Shown: positions 1-5,725 of the stretch, piece after piece
How positions within the stretch are numbered: position 1 is the stretch's first letter
How the letters are laid out: every line of letters starts with the position of its first letter
Source: Treponema sp.
Lineage (GTDB): Bacteria; Spirochaetota; Spirochaetia; Treponematales; Breznakiellaceae
Length of the DNA: 5,725 bases
NCBI GenBank assembly: GCA_009785045.1
Contig: WQXC01000101.1
Coordinates: 1 to 5,725, forward strand
Reading direction: 5' to 3'
Notes under the pieces: generated by a model
What the model saw: only the letters and a program-made list of their open reading frames with translations
Databases searched by the model: none
Told to the model about the DNA's origin: nothing
Program-made: the position numbers and the translations under genes

Positions 1-8
1 CAATATCC

Positions 9-1196
9 CTATTCCGCAGCCAGCCGGTAAATTGCCTCGGCGTCTTTTTCGTCCAGTTTACGGTAATTACCAATCGGTCCAAAGTGGATAACGCGTTTTG
101 CCATTTCCGGTATGCGCGATAAATCGATGTTTGCGTCTTTTAAGCGTACCGGCATTCCAATTGAACGGAAAAAGTTTTCCATACGGGATATACCTTCAAG
201 CGCGGCTTGTTCCGGATCGTAGTAAGCGCCGTCCACACCGAATACCTTTGCAGCAAAACGCGCAAAGCGCAGTGTGTCTTCCTTGATTGTATAACGCATC
301 CATGCAGGGAAAATAATCGCAAGGCCTGCGCCGTGCGCAAGATCAAAAAGTGCGGATAATTCGTGATCAAGGGCGTGACTTGCCCAGTCACCCAATCTGC
401 CTGTGTCCAATAAACCGTTATGTGCAATTGCACCTGCCCACATAATCTCTGCTCTTGCCGCATAATCTCTTTCTCCGCCGGAGAAAATTTTCCGCGCATT
501 GCGTATTATCGTTCTTAATGCGCCCTCGCAGAGTTCGTCAGTAAGTTCTACATTCTGCTCTTTTGTAAAATAGCGTTCCATAATATGAGCCATCATATCC
601 GTAATTCCGCACGCAGTTTGATACAGCGGCAGGGTATATGTCAGCTCCGGATTCAATATCGAAAACACAGGACGATTCAATGGCGAGTGCATTCCTCTTT
701 TCCATGGACCTTCTTCGTTTGTAATGACACAGCTTGTACTTGATTCGCTTCCTGCTGCAGGAATCGTCAGAATTGTGCCGATAGGCAGGGATTTTTCGAT
801 AAATCTTTTTCTTTCAAAATAATCCCATAGATCACCGTCGTTTACAGCGCCTGCAGCAATGGCTTTTGCCGAATCAATTGCAGAACCGCCGCCGACAGCA
901 AGAACAAATTGCAAGTTTTCTTTTTTTGCAATGTTTACGCCTTCCAGAACATGCGAAAACCGCGGATTAGGCAAAACCCCTGTAAATTCAACCCATTCAA
1001 TACCGGCTTCTTTTAAACTTTTTTTTACTCTGTCGATAAGCCCGGAACGTACGGTGGAGCCTCCGGAATGATGCAGTAATATTTTTTTAACAGACAGGTT
1101 TTTTTCCAGAACCCTGGATATTTCACTTCCAACCTGATTTTCTGTATCTTTGCCAAAAATTATTTTAGTTGTATTACAAAACTCAAAATTTCTCAT
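9..1196 (-). CDS. Iron-containing (group III) alcohol dehydrogenase, butanol dehydrogenase/YqhD-like
   Basis: A 395-residue cytoplasmic NAD(P)H-dependent alcohol/aldehyde oxidoreductase, predicted to reduce aldehydes to alcohols during fermentation. The N-terminal Rossmann-like half carries the nucleotide-binding motif GGGSAIDSAK at residues 102-111. The helical C-terminal half carries the metal site: D200 and H204 (in ITDMMAH), H274 and H288. The spacing (4 residues between the first two ligands, 14 between the last two) matches E. coli YqhD (D194, H198, H267, H281), and the length is normal for the family. The ATG at 1196 is preferred over an in-frame GTG at 1217, because an AGGAG lies 6 bases before the ATG and would fall inside the longer reading. 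The stop is TAG. The gene is transcribed away from the rnf cluster. Family assignment is strong; the natural substrate and the choice of NADH or NADPH cannot be read from sequence, so no symbol is given. Confidence 0.95.
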   Translation of the reverse strand: MRNFEFCNTTKIIFGKDTENQVGSEISRVLEKNLSVKKILLHHSGGSTVRSGLIDRVKKSLKEAGIEWVEFTGVLPNPRFSHVLEGVNIAKKENLQFVLAVGGGSAIDSAKAIAAGAVNDGDLWDYFERKRFIEKSLPIGTILTIPAAGSESSTSCVITNEEGPWKRGMHSPLNRPVFSILNPELTYTLPLYQTACGITDMMAHIMERYFTKEQNVELTDELCEGALRTIIRNARKIFSGGERDYAARAEIMWAGAIAHNGLLDTGRLGDWASHALDHELSALFDLAHGAGLAIIFPAWMRYTIKEDTLRFARFAAKVFGVDGAYYDPEQAALEGISRMENFFRSIGMPVRLKDANIDLSRIPEMAKRVIHFGPIGNYRKLDEKDAEAIYRLAAE

Positions 1197-1202
1197 TTTT
1201 TT

Positions 1203-1207
1203 CTCCT
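1203..1207 (-). promoter_or_regulatory. Ribosome binding site of the alcohol dehydrogenase gene
   Basis: The minus strand reads AGGAG here, six bases before the ATG at 1196. It decides the start: the upstream GTG at 1217 has no comparable site. Confidence 0.8.
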
Positions 1208-1246
1208 GCGATAACACTCTTAATATGCGTTTTCGTCATTTTATAT

Positions 1247-1275
1247 ACTATACACTTTATTAATACAATGGTAAA
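1247..1275 (-). promoter_or_regulatory. Candidate sigma-70 promoter for the alcohol dehydrogenase
   Basis: Reading the minus strand, a -35 box TTTACC (1275-1270) is separated by exactly 17 bases from a -10 box TATAGT (1252-1247). These match the consensus at 4/6 and 5/6 positions. Transcription would start near 1240, leaving a leader of about 44 bases before the ATG. A second overlapping pair, TTGTAT and TATAAA, also with a 17-base spacer, lies a few bases downstream. The region is AT-rich, so chance matches are possible. Confidence 0.45.
1264..1269 (+). promoter_or_regulatory. Weak candidate -10 box for the rightward operon
   Basis: TACAAT matches the TATAAT consensus at 5 of 6 positions. 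No convincing -35 box lies 16-18 bases upstream. If it is used, transcription would start around 1276 and the leader before the ATG at 1284 would be only about 8 bases. An alternative -10 box, TATACT at 1244-1249, also lacks a good -35. Offered because a promoter for the operon is expected in this gap, not because the match is strong. Confidence 0.2.
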
Positions 1276-1283
1276 CTAAACAT

Positions 1284-2213
1284 ATGAACGCCGGATTTGC
1301 CACAAGATTTTGCCGCAAATGTCTGTACAGTTCTCTATCTGTCGAGAATATGGTTCGTTTTGCAAAAATGACTCATCCGGAATATGATATTTACGAAAGC
1401 AGCGGATATCCAAAAGGTCATCCAATCGGCGGTCAGGATGCAGCCGACAGAATTGTCGCCGATATGGTGCAGTTGGGATTATATCTTGATTTTGTAGAAA
1501 CACTTATAAAGGTAGAAAACAAGGGATATATGGGCAGAAGGTATGCCCTTAGAGGCCTTGATGATATAATCGGCGATGTGCTTCAGGCAGGGTATAGTTT
1601 TGATAATGCTACAGGTCAGTTTTTTGAGGATCAGAGCCAGCAAATTACCCGGAATTGGGGACGGCTGCTGGAAAATGACGAAAGGAAAATGGCTGTTTTG
1701 CGGTTAGATATTGTCGGCAACACAGCGATTGTAAAAGATAATCCAAAAACACTGGTAGATAAAACTTACAGCGACTTAAGGGAAGTTGTAGACGGAGCGG
1801 TTGTTTCCAGGCTTGGACGGCTCTGGACATGGGAAGGCGACGGCGCGCTCGGCGTTTTTATGTTAGGTGATTATAGCCGCCTTGCCATTTTTGCCGGAAT
1901 GGAAATCATTAATAAAATGTTTATGTTTAACAAGATTAAAAATCCCCTAAACACAAGTATTAAACTGCGTATAGCTGTTCATTCCGGAAATCTTATTTAT
2001 TCAGAGAGCGAAACTCAGACTCTTAAAGCTGATACAATTAAAAAAGTTGTAACTTTGGAATCCAAAGCTGCTGTTCCCAATTCTCTTGTAGTAAGTGAAA
2101 GTCTTGCAATGTCGCAGGATCAATCTTTGCTTAATATTTTTAGTGAATCAAAAACGGTTTCCGGTTCTGCGGATAAATATCGTATTTATCAAGTCAGCCA
2201 GGCAAGGGATTAA
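1284..2213 (+). CDS. Class III nucleotidyl cyclase-like protein, metal aspartates kept, transition-state residues lost
   Basis: A 309-residue soluble protein with no signal peptide or membrane segment. Residues about 1-128 form a region I cannot assign to a named domain; it has a CxxC (C10, C13) and a stretch around QDAADRIVADMV that resembles spirochaete proteins I recall. Residues about 135-303 look like a class III adenylate/guanylate cyclase domain. D142 (LRLDIVGNT) and D186 (WEGDGALGVF) fit the two metal-binding aspartates; their 44-residue spacing equals D256/D300 of mycobacterial Rv1625c. LRIAVHSG at 228-235 fits the conserved central strand. In the dimer-arm motif, however, the transition-state Asn and Arg positions are K253 and T257, and the adenine-specifying Lys position is T182. 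As a homodimer it is probably inactive or atypical. No Shine-Dalgarno sequence precedes the ATG, and no better downstream start was found. It is the first gene of the apparent operon; the next starts 10 bases after its stop. Confidence 0.75.
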   Translation: MNAGFATRFCRKCLYSSLSVENMVRFAKMTHPEYDIYESSGYPKGHPIGGQDAADRIVADMVQLGLYLDFVETLIKVENKGYMGRRYALRGLDDIIGDVLQAGYSFDNATGQFFEDQSQQITRNWGRLLENDERKMAVLRLDIVGNTAIVKDNPKTLVDKTYSDLREVVDGAVVSRLGRLWTWEGDGALGVFMLGDYSRLAIFAGMEIINKMFMFNKIKNPLNTSIKLRIAVHSGNLIYSESETQTLKADTIKKVVTLESKAAVPNSLVVSESLAMSQDQSLLNIFSESKTVSGSADKYRIYQVSQARD

Positions 2214-2214
2214 C

Positions 2215-2218
2215 GGAG
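2215..2218 (+). promoter_or_regulatory. Ribosome binding site that sets the start of the second cyclase-like gene
   Basis: GGAG lies 5 bases before the ATG at 2224 and just after the upstream stop codon (2211-2213). It argues against the longer in-frame reading from a GTG at 2095, which would overlap the previous gene by more than 100 bases. Confidence 0.75.
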
Positions 2219-2223
2219 TCGGT

Positions 2224-3243
2224 ATGGTTTATATTTTTTCAAAAAAAAGCGCAGCATTAAAAACTAAGTTTCCAAAAACCGCAATTATTGTTTCGTCTCC
2301 GCTTGCCAAACATTCACCTTCTTATTCGGATATTACATACATTGATATCTGTGGTCTTACAGCCGCTGAATTAAAAAAGACAATTACTCAAGCAAAAAAA
2401 TCCTGCAAGGATTCATCCTGGGGAATAATTGATCCAAAAGGAACCGTAAAGGATCCGGCGTCTTTATTTTTTGAGGGTGCAAGCGATTATCTTGGACCAG
2501 GATTGTTAAAAGCCTCAAAAAGCATTGATTCAAAACGTTTTACCGGTGTGCTTCAATGGAAAAGATCGTTGGCGGCTGCAGCAGGTTCGCAGGAAGCCTC
2601 AAAGTTAAACGAAGCGGCAGAAGGTTTTATAAAGTCGGGAATTAAACTTCCTGCGGCAAATGCCTTTCCTGGCTGGAAGAAAATACAATCCGGAAAAGCG
2701 ATGCCTTTTTATCTTTTATACTGTTCACTTCAGGGTAAGACTGCGCTGGAAACCCGTTTACAGGAAAAAGCGCTTACTCAGGTTTATAAGCGGTTTCATT
2801 CCATTCTTGTAAGTAATTTTAAGGAAGGAGATGCTCTGCTCTGGATGGAAACAGGAAAAGATTGTCTCTTTCTCCTTCCGCCCAAAAGCCAATGTGTATC
2901 TTCGATAATTAATGCATGTATAAGTCTTATTGTTTCCGCTCCGCAGATTGTTCTGGAAACACTAGGTCTTTCCATTCCTGCAAATTTTATTTTTGCTCTT
3001 CATTACGGTTCAATAAGTTACAAGCCGCCGGGAAAAACCGGTACTGTAGTGAGCGATGCGGTTAATTCCATTTTTCATCTTGGAGCAAAAAAGGCGCAAT
3101 ACGGACGCCTTACAATAACAGCAGGACTTCCTGATGTTACTATTCCCAAAGTTATGCAGGATTTGTTTGTTCCATGCGGAGAATACGAAGGCCGCAAAAT
3201 ATGGCACACAAAAAAATTCAATTACGCTAAATCATGGTTGTGA
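2224..3243 (+). CDS. Protein with receiver-like N-terminus and degenerate cyclase-like C-terminus
   Basis: A 339-residue soluble protein of unknown function. Residues about 18-110 contain TYIDICGL (D41) and EGASDYLGP (84-92), which recall the phospho-acceptor strand and GADDYLxKP end of response-regulator receivers. The acidic pair is replaced by S24/S25, the conserved Lys by Gly, and the domain seems short, so at most it is a pseudo-receiver. Residues about 161-328 align by eye with the cyclase domain of the preceding gene, with no gap through the first 50 residues: S168 replaces the first metal Asp and K212 the second (D213 is adjacent). ALHYG at 258-262 matches the central strand. SDAVNSIFH keeps the transition-state Asn as N281 and has H285 where Arg is expected. 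T274 sits at the adenine-specificity position that is Asp or Thr in known cyclases. The start rests on the GGAG site. The stop TGA is part of the rnfC ribosome binding site, indicating translational coupling. Confidence 0.65.
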   Translation: MVYIFSKKSAALKTKFPKTAIIVSSPLAKHSPSYSDITYIDICGLTAAELKKTITQAKKSCKDSSWGIIDPKGTVKDPASLFFEGASDYLGPGLLKASKSIDSKRFTGVLQWKRSLAAAAGSQEASKLNEAAEGFIKSGIKLPAANAFPGWKKIQSGKAMPFYLLYCSLQGKTALETRLQEKALTQVYKRFHSILVSNFKEGDALLWMETGKDCLFLLPPKSQCVSSIINACISLIVSAPQIVLETLGLSIPANFIFALHYGSISYKPPGKTGTVVSDAVNSIFHLGAKKAQYGRLTITAGLPDVTIPKVMQDLFVPCGEYEGRKIWHTKKFNYAKSWL

Positions 3244-3245
3244 GG
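3241..3245 (+). promoter_or_regulatory. Ribosome binding site of rnfC, overlapping the upstream stop
   Basis: TGAGG ends 5 bases before the rnfC ATG at 3251. Its first three bases are the stop codon of the preceding gene, so a ribosome terminating there sits on the rnfC initiation site. Confidence 0.75.
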
Positions 3246-3250
3246 TTTAA

Positions 3251-4606
3251 ATGAACTGGGGACGGAAAAAAGCTATTGTCTTCACATTTAAGCGGGGCAT
3301 CCATCCGAATGAGCAAAAGCAATTTACAGAAAATGTTCCCATAAATACTCTTCTTCCGCCTGCAGGATGCGATATTGTTTTTCCGCTTTTAATGCACATG
3401 GGCGCTACATGTCAGCCGCTTGTCGAGAGAGGGCAAAAGGTGCTGCTTGGTGAAAAAATCGGCGACAGCGATGCAAAAATCAGCGCGCCTGTACATTCAA
3501 GCGTTTCTGGAACAGTTAAAGATATTCGTCCGCATTTAACTATTGCAGGCACAATTGTTAATTCGATTGTAATAGAGAACGATGGTGAATTTGTTGAACA
3601 TGAATGTATTAAGCCGCGCGAAAATTATGAAGATCTTACAAGAGAAGAAATATTAAAGATTATCCGCGAAGCAGGAATTGTAGGCCTTGGCGGCGCAGGA
3701 TTCCCCACGCATGTTAAACTTTCTCCGCCGCCGGATAAAAAAATCCACACAGTTATTGTTAATGGCTGCGAATGTGAACCGTATTTGACAACCGACAACA
3801 GAATCATGATCGAAGAATCCGCCCGTATTGTAGCAGGTTTAAAAATAATTTTAAAAGTAATACAGACTGCACGCGGAATTATCGCGATAGAAGACAATAA
3901 GCCGGAAGCCATTGTACACTTAAAAGAATATTGCGCAAATATTCCGGATATTAAAGTTGCAGTTGTCAGAACCAAGTATCCGCAGGGGTGCGAAAAGCAG
4001 CTTGTTGCCGCGATTACAAGAAAGGAAGTGCCTTCCGGAGGAATTCCAATTGATGTTGGATGTCTTGTTCACAATGTTGACACTGTTATAGCCATACACC
4101 GATCAATTGTCCGCGGAAGACCTCTTATGCGAAAAGTTGTTACGCTGACAGGCGGCGCAATCAGAAACCCTGGCAATTATAAAATGCGTATCGGTACATT
4201 GCTAAGCGACCTTGTCGAAATGTCAGGAGGGTTTAAATCGAATCCTGCAAAAATTGTTGTTGGCGGACCAATGATGGGAACTGCAATTTTTGATACAGAT
4301 GTTCCAATTGTTAAAACAACTGAAGGCGTTATTTTTATGACCGAGGAAGAATCGTTTATTCCGCCGGAAAGAAACTGTATCCGTTGCGGGCACTGTGTAG
4401 AATGCTGCCCGTCAGGATTAATACCTACAGAACTAAACGCAGATATTTTAAAAGAAGACGGCGAAGCATTTGTCAGGCATTCTGGTCTTGACTGTATTGA
4501 ATGCGGAAGCTGTTCATATATTTGCCCGGCAAAGAGGCGATTGTCTCAGGCAATCAGGACGATTCGAAGAGTAGAGCTTGCAAAGCTCAAGGCAGGCGCG
4601 CGGTGA
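3251..4606 (+). CDS. rnfC: Rnf complex subunit RnfC (ferredoxin:NAD+ oxidoreductase, NADH-side Fe-S subunit)
   Basis: A 451-residue peripheral membrane subunit of the Rnf complex, which couples electron flow between reduced ferredoxin and NAD+ to ion pumping. The N-terminus has the RnfC barrel-sandwich region (FKRGIHPNEQK at 13-23; SAPVHSSVSGTV at 78-89). The Nqo1-like nucleotide/FMN region follows: GLGGAGFPTHVKL at 145-157, NGCECEPYLTTDNR at 171-184, YPQGCEKQL at 243-251 and PSGGIPIDVG at 261-270. Two [4Fe-4S] motifs close the protein: C376, C379, C382, C386-Pro, and C415, C418, C421, C425-Pro. It ends soon after the second cluster and lacks the long Ala/Lys-rich tail of enterobacterial RnfC (about 740 residues in E. 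coli), like the compact clostridial type. It starts 7 bases after the previous stop and overlaps rnfD by 4 bases. Confidence 0.97.
   Translation: MNWGRKKAIVFTFKRGIHPNEQKQFTENVPINTLLPPAGCDIVFPLLMHMGATCQPLVERGQKVLLGEKIGDSDAKISAPVHSSVSGTVKDIRPHLTIAGTIVNSIVIENDGEFVEHECIKPRENYEDLTREEILKIIREAGIVGLGGAGFPTHVKLSPPPDKKIHTVIVNGCECEPYLTTDNRIMIEESARIVAGLKIILKVIQTARGIIAIEDNKPEAIVHLKEYCANIPDIKVAVVRTKYPQGCEKQLVAAITRKEVPSGGIPIDVGCLVHNVDTVIAIHRSIVRGRPLMRKVVTLTGGAIRNPGNYKMRIGTLLSDLVEMSGGFKSNPAKIVVGGPMMGTAIFDTDVPIVKTTEGVIFMTEEESFIPPERNCIRCGHCVECCPSGLIPTELNADILKEDGEAFVRHSGLDCIECGSCSYICPAKRRLSQAIRTIRRVELAKLKAGAR
4592..4596 (+). promoter_or_regulatory. Ribosome binding site supporting the rnfD GTG start
   Basis: GCAGG lies 6 bases before the GTG at 4603. 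The alternative ATG at 4627 is preceded by AT-rich sequence with no such site. Confidence 0.5.
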
Positions 4607-5595
4607 AAATAGTAATTAATCAAATAATGACTGTTTCATCTCCGCCTCATATGTATGGAACAGATACAATCGAAGCCAGGATGCGTGATGTTCTTATCGC
4701 GCTGACACCAGCTTTTGGTATGTCGTTGATTCGTTATGGTACCAGCGCGTTTTATGTAACTGCGGTAGCTGTTATTGCCGCTTTGCTTGCAGAATATTTA
4801 TTCCAAAGGGTTATGAATAAACCTGTTACGACTAACGATTTTAGCGCAGCAATTACAGGAGTTTTACTGGCATTTAATCTTCCGCCCGATGTTCCGTTAT
4901 GGATTCCGGCTGTAGGAAGTTTCTTTGCAATTATCGTAGTTAAGCAGCTATTCGGCGGACTTGGGTCTAACTTTGTAAACCCTGCTCTTGCCGCCAGAGC
5001 TTTTTTACTTGCTTCGTTTCCGGTGCATATGACGCATTGGACACTGCCGGAAAAACCCATTCATGATGCGCTTAGCGGAGCTACTTATCTTGCAATGATA
5101 AAACAAGATCCAGCATTTGTTCCGGAAGCAGCGGATTATTTTGCTCTTCTGTTTAACAAGGTTGGCGGATGTCTTGGAGAAACAAGCGCGGTTGCACTCC
5201 TGGTTGGAGGAGTGTATCTGCTTGTTAGGAAAATTATTAATTGGCGTATTCCTGTTTTTTATATTGGAAGTTTTGCTCTGTTCGCCTTTATTTTTGGACG
5301 AACAGGTCTTTTTTCCGGTCAGCATATTTTATTTGAAATTTTAAACGGCGGATTAATAATGGGTGCTTTCTTTATGGCTACAGACTATGCTACAAGTCCT
5401 ATTACGCCTAACGGAAAAATAGTAATGGGAATTGGATGCGGATTATTAACAGTCTTTATAAGATTTTTCGGCGGTTATCCGGAAGGCGTAAGTTATGCAA
5501 TCATAATTATGAATCTTTTTGTTCCGTTAATCGATAAATATGTAAGACCGCAGGTTTTTGGACACCGGAAAGTAAGAAAGGGGGTAAAGGTTTGA
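4603..5595 (+). CDS. rnfD: Rnf complex membrane subunit RnfD (NqrB-like, covalent-FMN site)
   Basis: A 330-residue polytopic inner-membrane subunit of Rnf, homologous to NqrB, which carries a covalently bound FMN and forms part of the ion-translocating path. It begins with the typical short cytoplasmic TVSSPPH segment (10-16), followed by roughly eight to ten hydrophobic stretches. The motif SGAT at 158-161 is the expected flavinylation site, with T161 taking FMN via a phosphoester bond. Other RnfD/NqrB signatures are FGGLGSNFVNPALAARA (117-133), GCLGETSA (189-196) and ATDYATSPITPNGK (259-272). Length is normal. A GTG start is chosen because it overlaps the rnfC stop (GTGA, 4603-4606) and has an upstream GCAGG. 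The in-frame ATG at 4627 would give 322 residues and still keep TVSSPPH, so it cannot be excluded. The longer reading from 4501 lies inside rnfC and is unlikely. Confidence 0.95.
   Translation: MKIVINQIMTVSSPPHMYGTDTIEARMRDVLIALTPAFGMSLIRYGTSAFYVTAVAVIAALLAEYLFQRVMNKPVTTNDFSAAITGVLLAFNLPPDVPLWIPAVGSFFAIIVVKQLFGGLGSNFVNPALAARAFLLASFPVHMTHWTLPEKPIHDALSGATYLAMIKQDPAFVPEAADYFALLFNKVGGCLGETSAVALLVGGVYLLVRKIINWRIPVFYIGSFALFAFIFGRTGLFSGQHILFEILNGGLIMGAFFMATDYATSPITPNGKIVMGIGCGLLTVFIRFFGGYPEGVSYAIIIMNLFVPLIDKYVRPQVFGHRKVRKGVKV
5586..5590 (+). promoter_or_regulatory. Ribosome binding site of rnfG
   Basis: AAAGG lies 7 bases before the ATG at 5598, inside the last codons of rnfD. A further G-rich run (5580-5584) sits 7 bases before an in-frame TTG at 5592, so initiation two codons earlier is an alternative. 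Confidence 0.6.
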
Positions 5596-5597
5596 GC

Positions 5598-5725
5598 ATG
5601 AAATATATTATTAAACCGGCTGCCACACTCTTAATTACCGCTGTGATTACTGTTACGGCTCTTAGTATTGTATACAGTTTTACCAAAGAACCAATCGAAA
5701 AGCAAAAACGAAAGACGCAGGAAAC
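5598..5725 (+). CDS. rnfG: Rnf complex subunit RnfG, N-terminal fragment (runs off the window)
   Basis: Only the first 42 codons are present. They encode a short cytoplasmic start (MKYIIKP), one hydrophobic segment at about residues 8-28, and then FTKEPIEKQKRK. That is the usual RnfG/NqrC layout: a single N-terminal membrane anchor followed by a TKxPI-type segment leading into the extracytoplasmic flavin domain. The FMN-attachment Thr of RnfG lies much further downstream and is not in view. The gene begins 2 bases after the rnfD stop, or overlaps it if the TTG at 5592 is used. Position after rnfD agrees with the C-D-G order. Truncation is due to the window edge. Confidence 0.85.
   Translation, partial: MKYIIKPAATLLITAVITVTALSIVYSFTKEPIEKQKRKTQE

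Noticed and set aside
140..499. Second minus-strand open frame inside the alcohol dehydrogenase
   Set aside because: It is out of frame with a strongly conserved gene whose metal-binding histidines fall in this region; a shadow frame.
1220..1263. Inverted repeat TTAATA / TATTAA flanking the divergent promoter region
   Set aside because: Six AT-only bases separated by 32 bases are expected by chance in such AT-rich sequence; not a credible operator.
2095..2223. An in-frame GTG at 2095 extending the second cyclase-like gene by 43 codons
   Set aside because: It would overlap the preceding gene by more than 100 bases, has no good ribosome binding site, and the ATG at 2224 has GGAG 5 bases upstream.
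3625..3975. Antisense open frame of 116 codons inside rnfC
   Set aside because: It opposes a conserved, clearly coding region and the translation resembles no known protein; it is a shadow frame.
4501..4602. An in-frame ATG at 4501 extending rnfD by 34 codons
   Set aside because: It lies within the second Fe-S motif of rnfC, and the extra residues do not resemble an RnfD N-terminus.
4752..5325. Two antisense open frames and one same-strand open frame within rnfD
   Set aside because: All lie inside conserved rnfD codons, with no ribosome binding site or recognisable product.
1..5725. Search for transposons, CRISPR arrays, tRNA genes and hairpin terminators
   Set aside because: Nothing of the kind was seen by eye. 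The window is almost fully coding and shows no repeats long enough to suggest mobile DNA.

Overview
The window looks like a bacterial chromosome segment of moderate G+C with compact, overlapping genes. The best guess for the source is a spirochaete of the Treponema group. That rests on the rnf gene order (C, D, G) and on a soluble cyclase-fold protein whose N-terminal region resembles spirochaete proteins I recall; it is an impression, not a search result.

Layout: (1) Positions 9-1196, minus strand: a complete iron-containing alcohol dehydrogenase of the butanol dehydrogenase/YqhD type. (2) Positions 1197-1283: a short AT-rich divergent intergenic region. It holds a good promoter candidate for the dehydrogenase and only a weak one for the rightward genes. 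(3) Positions 1284-3243, plus strand: two adjacent genes that both end in a class III nucleotidyl cyclase-like domain, and both domains are degenerate. (4) Positions 3251 to the end: rnfC, rnfD and the start of rnfG, encoding part of the Rnf ferredoxin:NAD+ oxidoreductase, a membrane ion pump. rnfG runs off the right edge.

The five plus-strand genes are packed with gaps of 10, 7, -4 and 2 bases, and stop codons overlap or abut ribosome binding sites, so they read as one operon. The energy-conserving Rnf complex therefore appears to be co-expressed with two cyclase-like signalling proteins. The divergent alcohol dehydrogenase uses NAD(P)H, a pool that Rnf feeds, so a redox link is plausible but inferred.

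The main discovery candidate is the cyclase-like pair. The first protein keeps both metal-binding aspartates but has lost the transition-state Asn and Arg. The second has lost both aspartates but keeps the Asn, with His in place of Arg. This split resembles the C1/C2 halves of mammalian adenylyl cyclases. It suggests either a heterodimeric cyclase or a pair of nucleotide-sensing pseudo-enzymes attached to the rnf operon.
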